Origin: [Phialemoniopsis] sp. UDSM-2020
Taxonomy: Eukaryota; Ascomycota; Sordariomycetes; Thyridiales; Thyridiaceae
Assembly: GCA_018873225.1 (NCBI GenBank)
Contig: JAEILZ010000001.1
Coordinates: 5,828,001-5,892,000 of the forward strand
Length of the DNA: 64,000 nucleotides
Reading direction: 5' to 3'
Under the pieces are notes generated by a model that worked only from the letters and a program-made list of their open reading frames with translations, ran no database searches and had not been told where the DNA came from. Shown in pieces: positions 30,114 through 43,268 of the stretch; positions within the stretch are counted from its first letter, which is position 1; every line of letters begins with the position of its first letter. A program made the translations under genes and the position numbers.

Positions 30114-32366
30114 CTACTGAGGCTTCGGGCCGGCGCCGTCGTGGCGGTCGTCCTGCCGCCGCAGCGCGTCCTTCTCGGGGTCCTGCGCGGGCTCCGGTAG
30201 GATTTCCCTTTCTGGCCTCTTCTCGTCGGCCCGGTTGCCATTACCGGTGCTACCTTGCCGGCTGTCCTGGCTGTTATATGCGGTGGCGGCATCCTCGTCC
30301 GAAATGCGGTCGCCCAGGACACCCTCTGCCCTACGCATGCCCTTGATGCGGGGGCTGTCGCGTGTCGTGCGCTCAAAGTAGCCGTGGACCGCCTCGTTGA
30401 AGTCGTCGTCGCCGTCCATGACCGTGGGCTCGCCGCGAACCTCCTTCTCGCCCTTCTCCTGCTCGCGCATCTCCCACTCCTTGCGCAGGTCCTCGATCTT
30501 GGCCTTGAGGTCCAGCTCGGGGTCGTAGGCCTTGCCGACGCCACGGAGGCGCTCCCAGAGGGACAGGTGCTGCGGGTGTACGGCGATGCCGTGATACTCC
30601 TCCGAGCGGCCCTCACGGATGTACTGCCAGCGACGCTCCTGTTCCTTGAGATCGAGGCCGGTGGTGTCGGGCAGGAAGAGCAGCGTCAGAAGCATACCCG
30701 CCAGACCGAACCAGGGGACGACGTAGAAGCGCATCTGTGTGTCGATGTAGTTGTACAGGATCGAGGCGAGCAAGGCACCAGCCTTGCCGATGCAGGCGGA
30801 GAAGCCGTGGGCCGAAGCGCGGACGGGCGTGGGGAAGACCTCGCCGGCGATGAGGAAGGTGACCGAGTTGGGGCCGAACTGGTTGAAGAAGGAGCTGAGG
30901 AAGTACATGGCCTGGAAGGAGTGCACGCCGGCGGGGGAGGTGTAGTACTCGTAGTTGAAGGCCGGGATGACAAACATGATGAAGCACATGGCGAAGCCGA
31001 CCTGCTGCATCATCTTGCGGCCGTAGAGCTTGTGGTCGATGAGCAGCGAGGCCAGGTAGTAGCCCACAAGAGAGACGAGGACATTGCACAGATTCCAGAG
31101 CCAGGTGACCATAACCGAGTTGGGGTTGGAGGAGATGACGCTGATGAATTGGCCCTGGAAGAGCTTGTTGCCGTAGAAGAAAACGTCGTTGCAGAACCAG
31201 GTGCCAGCCGTGGCGAGCAGGCGACCGCCAAAGTGGTGGACCGTGTTCTTGAGCGAGTTGACGTCGTAGCCGGTCACGTTGCCGCGCTTCTTGGCAATCT
31301 GCAGCTGCTTGCCAGCGTTGCGCATCTTAAAGGCACGGTAGTAGACCAGCCAGAGGGTGCCGATGGCGGGGATGGCGAAGGAGACGCGGAAGACCCATTG
31401 CACAGTGGTGACGCCGTATGGCGGGTCGCCGTCGCCGTGGTGCAGCATGAGGAGCAGGAGGATCAGAATGACCTGGTTGAAGAACTGGCCCCAGCCCTGC
31501 ATGAGGAAGGCCATTGTGACCTTGCGACCACGGTGCAGGCGGTCCTCGCGAGTCGAGATCTTACCGGCACCTGCGGCATTCTCCATGGACGAGGTGGCCG
31601 TAATGGGGTACTCGCCTCCGACACCGAAACTGTAGAAGAAGAGAGACCAGGCGTAGCAGATAACCCAGCCGTTGAGACTGGTGCCCCAGCTAGCAGTCAG
31701 CATGATGAGACCGAAGAACATGACGGCGGCGTCTTGGATAAGACCCCATCGCCGACCTATCCAGTCGCCAATGACCTGTTCCGGTATATTTGATTAGCCG
31801 ATCGATCCCTACAGAAAACTGCTCCATATCTGTCTGTCACTTACACCGACGGCCAGCTGTCCAGCCATGATACCCACGACCTCGAGGTAAGTGACCGCGG
31901 CAATCCAGTTCGCGTCGCAGACTTGGGGGTTCTTGCCCCAGCATTGCTTCCAGGTGGAGGCAAAGAGAGGCTCGAGGTTGCCGATACTGAACAGGACGTA
32001 GCCTTCGAGACCAAGACCGGCACCGGGTAGGACGGCGTTCCGGAAGTACCAGCCAATAGGGCCGAGGGGATCGCGCTTCATCATGCGGCCGATGGCCTTG
32101 AGCTCGCGCTTGGACTCGTCATTGTTGACCTTGTTGACAAAGGAGAGGCGCTTCCAGAAGGGCAGATCTGCCCAGTAGGTACCCTCATCGTTGAAGCTGT
32201 CGTCCGGGTGTGTCAGATGGGCGAAGATGAGACGCTCCTGCTCAGCGGTATAGCGACCGATGCGAGGATACTCGTCGACCTCATCACCCGTCTCAGGGCC
32301 ATGGGGCACGGGAATCAGGCCGACGTTCGGGTCGTGGTGGTGTTGGTGATGTAATAAATTCGCCAT
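30114..32366 (-). CDS. MFS transporter of the phosphate:H+ symporter (PHS) type
   Basis: 727 aa in two exons, 32366-31845 and 31775-30114, with an intron 31776-31844 (GTAAGT, branch GCTAAT, CAG). A plasma-membrane secondary transporter. The cytosolic N terminus is long (about 110 residues) and starts with a His-rich segment (HHQHHHD). Twelve membrane segments can be placed between about residues 120 and 560. Family signatures are GDWIGRRWG in loop 2-3, the PHS-like GVGGEYPITATSSMEN, the second-half FNQFGPNSVTFLIAGEVFPTPVRASAHG, and FLPDTTGLDL at the end of the last helix. The C-terminal tail is about 150 residues and charged. The fold and PHS-like motif suggest inorganic phosphate or a phosphorylated solute, but the residues do not settle the substrate. 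Confidence 0.88.
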
Positions 32367-35300
32367 GTTGCGGGTATGTGTGGGCGCCCTGTCGTCCGAA
32401 CTGGTCAATTTAAGGCCTGGGATAAATGTCGAGAGGGAAAAAAGGACGACAGTGCAACGAAGCAGTCTATGTCGATTTTTCCAAGAGGATGCGGCGGTAT
32501 ACCGCGAGTCGCCAGAGAGCAAAAAGCGGCGAGGAATGTAAAAGAGTGGAAAGATATCCACACCCCACAGAGCAGTAACGCCGAGGGGACAGACGAGAAT
32601 CTGTGTTCTCTAGAACGGTGTCAAACAACACTGGGAACCAAAAGATGCTTGCATGAGGAAATCGAGAGGACGGGAGAGAGAAGAGGGAGTAGGAGAGCTT
32701 TTTTATTTAGGTTCCGTTGGATCGAGGCAGTCTAGGAGCGGGATAGTGTGGTCGGTGGAGGAAGAGGGTAGCGGTAGCGGGTGGTGTCAGGTCTGGTCAG
32801 GGTAGCCGGCGGAGTGCGAGTGGAGGTTTTTGACTCGGCGAAGGCGAGACTGGCGCCACGGAACGAGCTTACAGAAAAAAAGACAGCCCAGAGAACATTG
32901 GGCCATTCGATATGTCAATCCGGCCCTCCATCTGATCCAGAAACAGAGCGGGTTCGGTGGGGGGTTTGACGCCAAGATCGACCTCTCAATGGACGCTCCC
33001 ACTTGCTCTGCTTGTACATACCTAGACATGCATGCTTGTGCTGCACTTGATCCTACAATTTGGGACGCTCACGATTTCAACACAGCGGTCTGATGCACGC
33101 ACTAGATCTGCAGGACATTCGAGAGGAGAAGTGTCCTTCTGCTCAACCTGGTTTGCCGCGTTTACCCTGCTTGTGTGTGTAGGTATGTATGCATGTTTGT
33201 TCGTGGGGTAGTCATTTGAACAAGTCAACCCGGCCCTCTTGGAGTTTCTACCTATGAAAACGCCAAGAAATTCCACATGCTCGTTCCATGTGGCATCGCA
33301 GCTCGTAATATTGAAGGAGGGATCAACCTTGCTATGTAAAGTTTGAGGCTCCTGGATGCTTTGAGAGCTCAAACTCAGGAAAGCCTACCCGTCAGCACTG
33401 ACGTATTGCAGCGCAAAGACGCGGCGGATATAAAGGTGAGGTCATGTCCTCCAAGGAAGCTTGCGAGATTTTGGAAAGTGGTCGTGTGCTCTCTTGCTCG
33501 TTTGGTCCAGCTGGCCAGGGCCTTCGGGGAAAGGCACAAAAACGGTCTGCCGGCAAGTCTTGGAAGTTGCTTGGCTTGACTTGGATCCTCGGCTGGCTCT
33601 GATGATGTCTGGAGGAGGCGAAAAGAGTGGGGAGAGGCAGTGGAAAAAAAAAGATCTCTGGGAAGCGCATCTGGCCGTAGATCTGGAGCAAAGCTTCAGC
33701 CAATCAGGGGGCCCAAAACCTACACGTGCGGGAGTGACAGGCTGGAGGGACCCCTGATTTTCTGTTTCCTGTTGCTGCAGTGGGAGGGAAGGAGTGGGGC
33801 CGCTACTGCAATGCTAAAATCCAATGCCAAGCGGCACCAGATCATTCTGCAATTCCCAACCCTTTCCGGCAAGCACCAGACCAGACGCCCGTTGCCCTCC
33901 CGCCTTCCCAGGCTTGCCAGGGCTCCCTCTTTTTCCCTTCTTGCTCAACCGGACTGCCAGACCAAATGACTAACAAACTGGATGATCCGCATGCGCTTAG
34001 GTAGTCGGATAGTCCTGGGGTGATCAAATATGAATTGAGGTACATCGAGAAGGCAGAACTTCAGGGCTGATGATCTCGAGCTTGTCGTAATGTGTGGGCT
34101 AGCTAGCCGTCATAGTACCACCCACACCCGCTTTACTAACGATGGGTACCTGGAGAGCTATCCCCTCCCGCACCACGCACCAAAACATCTGACATCATGC
34201 CTTTTCAATCCCTGGTCTGCCCTGGACTTGGCCAGGCGTCATGGCTGGCAGTTGCGACACGCTCGCCCTCGTCTTTTCTTGTAGAGTGGGAAAGACGACT
34301 GCATCCATCCTGATTTCTTCTCCATGCTAGCATGGACCATGAAATCAGGTTCTAAACAAGCTGCATGAAAATAATTAAATCTAAAGACGCGCACCCGTAA
34401 AGCACCCTCATTGGCTGCCCTGTCCAGCTCCTGTTCGTTCCAGGGACAAGACCGGCCCCAGAAATATGTACACCATGGGACTTGAAAAGCGAATGCATTC
34501 AATATGTCCTTCCGGGCACCGATTAAATCTCCATGTCAGATGGATCCAGGTCATCTTTGGCGTGCCAGGCTCGCCGTCGCATCCACTAGGCATTGAGCAG
34601 TGACCATCCCTATTCAGATACCATGATATCCGGTGCATCGCAATCTTGCGATGATCTTGTCTTCCTCTTCATGGCTCTATATACATCCTCTACATATCCC
34701 TTCGGGGTCCCCGTCGACTTCTCCGACCCCAAACTCCCTGCCCCAGTAGCGTACCGCTCAACATACAGAGACGATCTTGCGTTGCCCCTGGAGCAAGCTT
34801 TCGTAGACTCGGTGACTAGACAACATCCACCGACGGGGCCCTAAGACTTAGTTGCGTTTGTTTACCAAACATGGAGCCCGACATGAACCGTATGAAACGA
34901 TGAGGGACAGTCGTTAGAACATGCTGGCGAATCTTGCTCTACCGACGTTGAACGGGCCAAGACATGTCGTTCGACCTGGTCAGATGTCCATGTGCTTAGC
35001 TACCAGTTCCCATCGCCAAGCGTCAGACAAGCTTTGCCCAGTCACATAATCTCTTCGCCAAGGTGCACATCCACCTCTTGTCACCTTGCAGTAGAAAGCT
35101 TGTTATCATGCCTGGGAACACTCACCCCTGCCCTGTCCTGCGCTACGGAGTACACACCCACTCCCCCTTCCCGCAGGACGGCGCCTCCCACCCACCCCCG
35201 GACCCATACCCGTTGCCCCCAATGAAGTCATTCCTCACGGTAGGCTAGCTGAGCGACACGTCCCGGCAAGGCCGGTAATCAGATGGACCCAATGTTTCAC

Positions 35301-37327
35301 TATTGCCAGCTATCCTGTCAAACATGTGATAAGAGCAAGACGGATAGAGAAGCGTTGCTTTGCCAGGCTTGGACATTCGAGACGAGGATCCTTGGGTTAG
35401 AGTCAAACCTCGTCTTGCGTGTAGGAAACGCCACCGACGTACATGAAGGCACCAGCCTTGCTAGATAGCTGGGAGGAGGAAGACATTACTGCTATACTAC
35501 GGAGTAGAGTGGCTGCATGCGGGTTGAGGTCACCGATGCCAAACCTATAGTCGTCGGTACGGCATTACTATCTATATCCATTGGCTCCTCCTGACGGACA
35601 TTGGCGATCACTTATTCATGTGGCAGGCAGATCATGTTTCACCGAGCCAAGCTTCCGCCACGGTCAGGCGAGAAGGATGCAAAGCACACGATGTGCACCT
35701 GTCGTTCCTTGTCTCTGAGTAGGTTGCTCCCATAATCGATCTTCTATAGACCTTGTTCAGGATCCTATACACACAGGATCCCGCCAAGAATACAAGATGA
35801 ACACGTTCCCCTTTACCAAAGGTAGTCATCGTCATCATTGTCGCGTCCTTCGGCAATGAATGCACCCTCTTCTCTCGCCTACAGATTTGCAGTCAAGACC
35901 CCTGCATCTTCCCCATATCCTACATGCAGCCTTGGTCATGGTTAGCGGTGGTTCCGCACCCCCTTTGTTATTTCGGCCAATCCCATAACACGGAATAGCA
36001 ACGTGCTTTCATCCAAGAGCTCCTACGTTCCACCTATCGACCCCAGCTGAACATACGTACATGCCACTACCTAAATACGCATTGGCTTACCGGTCGTTGG
36101 ACTGATGTGCCAGAGTGTGGATCTGTCCGGAGCCGCCGTTGTTGGACAAGCTTTCGAGCGAGGATCCGCACGCAGAAGATGACGACGACGGCACCCTGCC
36201 CTCAATAGGAGGGAGTGATGATCCTCGTACCTAAAAAGTAATCTGGTAATGCAGAACGCTGCAGAAGACGTGCTGCAACTCCACAGACCGGATGCCCCCA
36301 CATCATAGATGTCACAGCAGCGGCCAGTACTTTTGCATACCTATCACCGGGTAAGTAGGTGAGCAACCGACTTCCGTACTAACCATCTTGTACCTCAAGC
36401 ATTCCCTTTTCGTCGTAAGAAATTCGAGTTTCTTTCCTCGTGTGGTGTACATTACCTGGTCACTTATAGACACACCTCACCATCATCAACGAATTGAACA
36501 ACGAAGATATAGACGATATTCTTTCGCGTCTTTCCTTATATTCCTCCAAAGAGGCATGTATCGTTGTTAACGGGAAGCAGCGACAACAATAGACATAGCA
36601 CGGTAACAAGACCCCAAGGAATAGTCATGTGAAGCGCAAACGCCCTGTCTGGCCATGGTATGAAATTCGTCCTCGGCACGTCATCACCGGAGCACCTTGC
36701 CTAAAGCCAAAGTGGAAGAGACGAAAATGCCAGTTATCTTGAAAAATACAAGCTGATATTGTGACGGTCATTGCAATCTTTGAATTTTGTTTTTTGTTTA
36801 AGTAGGTTATGTATGTATGTGATGCAAAGGCTGAGCCCGATCGAAGAACAAGCAAGCTCGTCCTCAGCAAAGCAAGCCTATGCAAGCTAGCATCCGTATA
36901 AAAACAACATGATGGCAGTGCTCTCCCGTCCCATTGTGTATTCTCCTTTTTTGGGAGGCAAAGCAGCAAGTCCCGTGCATTGTGAATGGAAGAGAACCCC
37001 ATCCACCAACCATCCCTGTCCCTCCTTTCCCCCCGTCAAGCCTTGCTAGTAACGCAATCCTGGAAAAACGCCAGCTCATTCATCGAATGCCACCAGACAC
37101 AAGAGACAAAGGAAAGAGTAAAAGATTAACAGGAAATTCATTACAAATGACAAATGAACCTGGATATGCAATCTCACTGGGCTCGGAATCCGGAAAAACG
37201 CCGCGCTGTGAGATGAACAATTTTGTACTGGTAAAAAGAGAGGGACCTGTAGGGAATCTACCCGTTCTGGTCTTCGATATTGATATGTGAGCTGCAATGT
37301 TATGCAGTGACTCCCAGGCTTGGCGCT
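32367..37327. other. 5-kb gene desert between the transporter and RIM15 genes
   Basis: Holds the transporter promoter (left) and the RIM15 3' flank (right). The ORFs present are short with no protein-like composition. No microsatellites of note, and no transposon ends or coding relics recognised. Confidence 0.5.
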
Positions 37328-37746
37328 TCAGATGAAACCTCCGGCGTCCATGCCGGTCATTGCAGATTTGACGGGAGGCCGCGGAGTCTGCTCGTCCTCT
37401 GCATGGAGAGACCCACCAGAGGGCCGTGGAGTCTCGTCGACGCCAACCACCGTCGTATTGTCCTCAGACGACGCCCCCTGATCACCTGGCGGCGTGTGGA
37501 TGACAGTAGTATCTCCCTCGCAAGCATCGTCTTCCGCTTCGGCCTCAATCGGACCGGGAGATTCCTCAAGTCCACGGTGCGGGAGGATGACATTCATTCC
37601 CCTGGGCTCCACGTTGACGCTGTCATGACTATTGGCGCGCATCATCTCGATGCCCAGCTTGGAGGATGGCAGCACCGACTTGCTACGGAAGTGCTGACGG
37701 GCCTGTGCCGCGTTGTTGTTGCCTCCAGTGGCATTGCCACTACCTC

Positions 37747-37779
<33 letters not shown>

Positions 37780-40700
37780 TGTTGCTGATACTGAGGTTGC
37801 TCAAACCCAGGCCGAATTCTTCGTCTTCGTCATCTGCCGAGTCAATGCTGCCGTCAATCCTTCGCTTCTCAATAGCCTCTCTCTTGGCCTTGAGCTTCTC
37901 AAGAGAGCGGCGAGGGACAGGCGCGGGGATGGGCAAGCGACTGTGCTCCATCACGCCAGGTGCCGACTGCTGTGTGATGAGATGGACCGGCGACTTGAGC
38001 GGCTCACTGGAGCTGAGTATGGCTTCTTCCTGTGAGATCCCTAGGCCGGCGTCATCCGGCCAGTCGCCGGTAGCCTTGCGGCTGATGACGACGGGGATGT
38101 CATCGGTCGTGACGGACTCGGAATCGCCAAAGAGACTGGAGCTGATCGAGTCTTCTCGGCTGGAGCCGCGGAAGCTGCTGCCAGGACGAAGAGCAAACAC
38201 GGAAGAACTAGACGTGGGGCTGTCCTCGAGACGTATGCTCTCCTGCCGCAGGCCCGAAGGTATTGGGTGAGCCAGAGAGAGGGAGACGGAGTTCTGCTGA
38301 CTTGTAGTCGGCGGCTTCCACTGGCAGAGATTGCCGAGGACCTCGGTCAGCTTGGACGAGCTGATGGGCTTCTCGATAAGCGAGTCAAAGTGCTGTTTCG
38401 CCTGCAGCTCCTTAAGGTAGGCAGTGATGGCGACGATGGGTGTGTGCGAGTTGGCGTTGCTGGTGTCCCTAATCATTCGAGCAACATCGGCACCATTGAT
38501 TTGGGGTAGCTTGAACTCCATGAAAATGATGTCAAATTTGATGTCGCTCATAGCGTAGCGCACCGCTTCCGGCCCCGACGTCGCCGATATCGTGCGGCAG
38601 CGGAGTTTCTCGAGCAGCTTCTCCATGACCATTCGGGAGACGGGGTGGTCTTCGCAGATGAGCACGTCTAGGGGCCGGAACATGGGCCCGTCTAGCGCAA
38701 TCTGCGACATGCGTCGCGAGCTTTGACGACGGCGCTGCACTCTGAGCAGCGCGTTGGCCTTGTCCCCCTCGTTGTCGGACGAGGATGGCGACATGTCAAA
38801 GACTTGACTGCGGCGGTTGCGGTGGTTCAGCAGATCTGCGGCCACCGGGCTGCCCTCTTGCGAGCCCACAGTCAGGGACCGGGAGCGACTCGTCGAGGTA
38901 CTCGGGTGCCTGGGCGTAGCGACCACCTTTTGAGGTGATAGAGGCAGTGCTGGAGGCGGGCCACGCCCTTTGACCGGCGAGGAGGCGGCGACGGTGGTGG
39001 CCGCCTTTTGTAGACTAGGGGGCACGCGGGGAACCTCGAAAAAGGTCCCGGGCTGCAACGAGCTAGCCGAGGGCTGGGACAAGCTCGATGATGTGCTGGA
39101 GACTTTGCGTCTACCCTCGACCCCTTGCCCCGCGTGAAAGGACACGAGCAGAGGCGACGACGGCTGCGAGGCACGGCTGGGCGACGAGTTGGAATGGCTG
39201 ACACCTGATGGCGACTGGGGTCTTTGTGTGGCCTTTGCGTTCGACATGGTCCGCTGAATCTGGTTGGACAAGATCGGGCTGCCCTCCAGCGCTGCACCTG
39301 GAGAAGTGACGCTGTTGGGGCCACCCGGGCTGACGGCGGAGGCCTTATTGTGCGTAGCCATAGCCTCGGCCCGGAGTTTCTGGATCACGTCCTTGTTTGC
39401 CTTTTCCAGCACGGGTAGGTTCTTGAAGGCAAAGTTGCCAAAATCATCCGCCACCACTGGTTCGCTGAGACGTCGACTCTTAAGATCGCGCACGTGCGGA
39501 GGGATATGCAGTGGCATCAGCCCGCGCTTGATCGAGTTGACTTGAGATCTTACGCGAGACAGGGCGTCGTGGGGCCGATCGGGATAATCGGCGACAGGTA
39601 CGGAAGCGGGAGACGACTGGTCCTCCATCTCTTCGGCGAACGACTGAAGAGTTGCCCCACGGTTGTCAAAATACTCTGTGTCCTCGGGGTTCTCGAGTTG
39701 CGGCACGAATTGCGCCTCGTCTTGCAGAAGCGTATCCCAATTGACATCCTCGAACCACGGGTGACTGCGAATCTCTGCACCGCCGGAAGGATATTTGTCG
39801 TCGCGGTTGGCGCCAAGTCGTTGTTGAGGGTCCATGCAAAGCAACTTATTGACGAGATCCTTGGCCTCAGGCGAGACATCGTCTTCGGCCTCGTCAGGCC
39901 AATGGATTCGGCGTGCTAATATGTTTTCAAAGACCTCCTCGGCCTCGTTGCCGTGGAACGGAGGGATGCCAAATAGGAACTCGTACATGATGCAGCCGAC
40001 AGACCACCAATCACTGGTCTCATCCTGGGGCTCGCCCCTGATAGTCTCGGGCGCAAGATAGTCCGGGGTACCCACGAATCGACGGTTGGTATCCTCCGGG
40101 TCGAAGAGCGCCCAGTTGGGCGGCGGCATGCTCGACTGCGGAGGAGTGTTCTTACCCTGCTCTATGCTGCCGTGCGTACTGACATGTTGCAGAGCGGGCA
40201 GGTCGGGCGAGCCTGTGCTCTCCCCCTCGCTTCCCTCTGCCTGCGGAGACTGGATCGCGGGAGGGAGCTGGCTCGAATGCAGATCAGTCAGGGCGAGATT
40301 GCTTATCATCTGTGTGAGTGCGTCGCTGCCACCGCTGTCACTGCGCTGGCCGGAGATGCGTCGCGAATCGTGTTGCATCGAGCCGAGGCTGAAGTATGAC
40401 GGCTGTGCACCAGCGGCGTCGTTGGGTGTCATTTGCGGCGTGTTGCTCGGGGAGTGGCCGTGGGCGTGGACATGTCCGTGCAGATCCAAAGAAGCCGAAC
40501 GTGAGGAGGCCATGGACGCAGATCGAGCAAAGGGGCCTTGCTTGAGAAGATCGGGAACGGGCTCATTCGTGTTGCTGTTGAGAGCGCGCTTCTGCCGACC
40601 GATGAGACCCATCCGCGAGAGACCAAAGTCTGTCAGCTTGAGATGGCCCTTCTGGTCAATGAGCAAGTTGTCTGGCTTGAGGTCGCGGTGTACGATGCCA

Positions 40701-43268
40701 CGGTTGTGTAGATGCTCGACCCCAAGCACGACCTCTCCTAGATATTTCCTGACCCAGTCCTCTGGCAAGCACCCCAAGACCTTGATCAGCGAGGCGCAAT
40801 CTCCTCCGTTGAGATACTCCATGACCAGGTACAGGTAGTCTTTGCTCGAGAAGGTCCAGTATAACTTGGCAACAAAGTCGCTCTCTCCCTGCCACATCAT
40901 GATGGCCCGTTCGGCCTTGACATTGGTGACCTGGTTCTTGGCCACCATGTCGGCCTTCTTGAGCACCTTGATGGCAAAATATTCGCCCGTCGATTTCTTC
41001 TTGGAAAGATATACGCTTCCGAAGGCGCCCTTGCTGATAGGCTTGATGACCTCGAAGTCTTTGATGGAGGGCGGGACTGCTCTCGCCAGGGGTTGCGCAT
41101 TGGCTGCAGCTAGGCGCGGAGAGGGAGGTGGGCGAACGCTGGGGTCACTGCCGGCGCCTAGCGACATGGCGGCCGAGGACTGTCTGCGGTGATGATGCAA
41201 GTGATGGTGGTTGAAGTTTGGAGAGCTGAACTCGCTGCCGGGCAACATGGGTGATGCCTCGGGAGACATGAGCCCATCAGAAGGGGGGAAAGGCAGTGCA
41301 CGAGGTTTAGTGATTCGCAACGGGGACGACGGCGCTTGCGTGGGCCGTGAGGGCGACTCTTGCCGGCGAGGGGACGATGATTCCGGCAAGACCAGGCTTC
41401 TGCGATGGTGCTGTCGCGAGCTGGCCTGCCGGCGCAAATCACCGAACTCGGATATAGGAGACTCGGTCCTGGGCGGCGGCCGCGAAGCCAGCGAGGATGA
41501 CCTGAAGCTGCCGTCACTCTCCCCTGCATCGCTTTCAAACATGGCCGACTCCCGCCGAGAGTCCCTGCGCGAGTCCCTGTGTCCGGTGGCGCTCGCTGTA
41601 CCGCGGGATCGCGGGGTCGGGCTCTGCTTCGGGCTGCTTGACTTGGTCGAGTCGACGGCGGTAGACGAGCGCCGTTCGTCGACGTCGTTGCTGATGTTGG
41701 CTTTTCGGATGGCCGACTCGAGTATGGACGGGGCATCAAAGGAGCCAGCAAAGAATGCTTCCTCTTGGGCGGGCGTCGCCTCGGACAACTCGGCTTCCTC
41801 ATTATCGCTCGACTCGCTCTCACTCAGGCACCCCGCGGCGATCCTCGCGGCCTTGCGCATCGCCTCCTCAATGCACTCCTGGACGATGACGGCGAACTCA
41901 ATACGAATACGCTCGGCGTACTCGATGATCTTGCGGTGCCTAAAGACAGCCTCGACTTTACCCTTGGCGATGCCCTCGGTATCGGCGCATAGCAAAGCGA
42001 GCCCCTGCTCCTGCTCTAGGGTGTTGTTGCTCGGCGATTGCCACTGCATAACCTGCGATATGCGGGATTCGGATTGAGGGGACTGGGTGCGGAGCTCGCC
42101 GGGGGTTTGCGACGACGACTCCTTGATAGCCGGCGTGCTGATTTCGATGGCGGTGTCGCAGAGATCGAGGAGAAGCTCGACAATCCTGGCCTGTGGCCGC
42201 CGGACGACAAACGAGCGGGCCCTAGCGTGCCCGAAGCCGGAAGAGCGCTCCCGGGATCGCCCTGTTGCTGGTGAGGGCGAGGGTGTCGCGGAGGATGAGG
42301 ACGTCGAGGGCGGCGGGCCAATAGGCATACCCTTGTACTCGGCCACCGGTAGAGGAGTCTGCTCGCCGGTGAGTGACCGGCTCTTGCGCGCCTCTAGCGC
42401 GTCGAGAACTTTGACAATGGCGTGCCGGTGCTCTGTCAGGCTCTCCTGCGCCATTTGCACGTCCATCTCGGCCCGGTGCTCCTGCAGGCATAGGTCTGTA
42501 TGCTTCTCGAACCACCAAGGAGGAATTTGCCGTTCGCATATCCGGCACAGCACAGGAAGAGGCGGTGCAGGATTTGCAGGATCCTCAAGGCTCGTGTCTG
42601 CTAGCTGTGTGAGGTAGCTTGCGAGGATCTCAGCACCGGAGCCCAAGGACTCGACTAGGAAGGGCGGAAGGTCTATCTTGATCTCTCTCGGAGCTGCCCA
42701 CGGTCGGATCATCCACATCATCTGTAAGCAGCAGTAATTAGCATGGGAAAAGTAGGCCGGAGTGCGATTCCATCAGACGTACATGACTGTCCGCCCCCGA
42801 GGTGCCGTCATAAACCATGATGCCCTGCGCCTCGAGCTCCACTACCTCATCCTCGCTTTCGGCCTTTGTCTCTGAATCTTTGATGTCGTCGATGGATAGC
42901 AACTTGGAAAGGGGCCCAAGCTTGACGGCGAAGCGGATGAATTGACTCCGAGAGTCGTCCTTGTTGAACGATTCGACCATGTCGGTAAATATGGTCTTGT
43001 TGTCGCCGGCGACAATGTCGGCGATGGGCTTCCCCTGAACAGTCTCTGGTTGGGAGCCGATAACATCGACCCACGAGGGGCTAACCCATCGGACGGTGCC
43101 GTCCATGTTGAGGTCGAGGATGACATTGAGGGTCTGCTCAGCGGCCTCTCGGAGATCCTCTCTCTCCTCGCGTATGTCCTCAGTGATAGAGCGCTGCATG
43201 ACTCCCGCCGTCTCTGCCCGTAGCGACCTGACGGCCGGCGGGGCCAGCGAGTTCGGATCCATATCCAT
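37328..43268 (-). CDS. rim15: Rim15-type PAS/AGC kinase with pseudo-receiver domain
   Basis: 1959 aa in two exons, 43268-42783 and 42721-37328, with an intron 42722-42782 (GTACGT, branch GCTAAT, CAG). Rim15 (Cek1/Ppk18 in S. pombe) is the Greatwall-type kinase downstream of PKA and TOR that drives quiescence and stress responses by phosphorylating endosulfines. Domains in order: PAS at about 45-125; C2HC zinc knuckle C221/C224/H236/C240 (CRICERQIPPWWFEKHTDLC); Ser/Pro-rich linker; kinase from about 717 with SKGAFGSVY, AIKV, HRDLKPDN and DFG; a kinase insert of about 180 residues; then GTPDYLAPE and HPWF; and a receiver domain at about 1510-1625. The receiver phospho-acceptor Asp is Glu1564 (FMEFKLP). 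A poly-Gly run lies near the C terminus. The start is the first in-frame ATG; two out-of-frame ATGs lie just upstream (43311 and 43303). Confidence 0.95.
37745..37779. repeat. (CCG)n trinucleotide repeat within RIM15
   Basis: About eleven tandem GCC/CCG units on the plus strand, encoding about twelve consecutive glycines on the minus strand in the C-terminal tail of Rim15. Likely length-variable between strains. Confidence 0.9.

Noticed and set aside
30255..31793. 512-codon plus-strand ORF opposite the PHS-type transporter
   Set aside because: It is exactly antisense to a well-supported gene. Its composition (Val/Glu/Ala/Asp-rich, no domains) is what GC-rich codon usage produces on the opposite strand.
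41211..42077. 288-codon plus-strand ORF opposite RIM15
   Set aside because: Ser/Arg-rich antisense shadow of the Rim15 linker.
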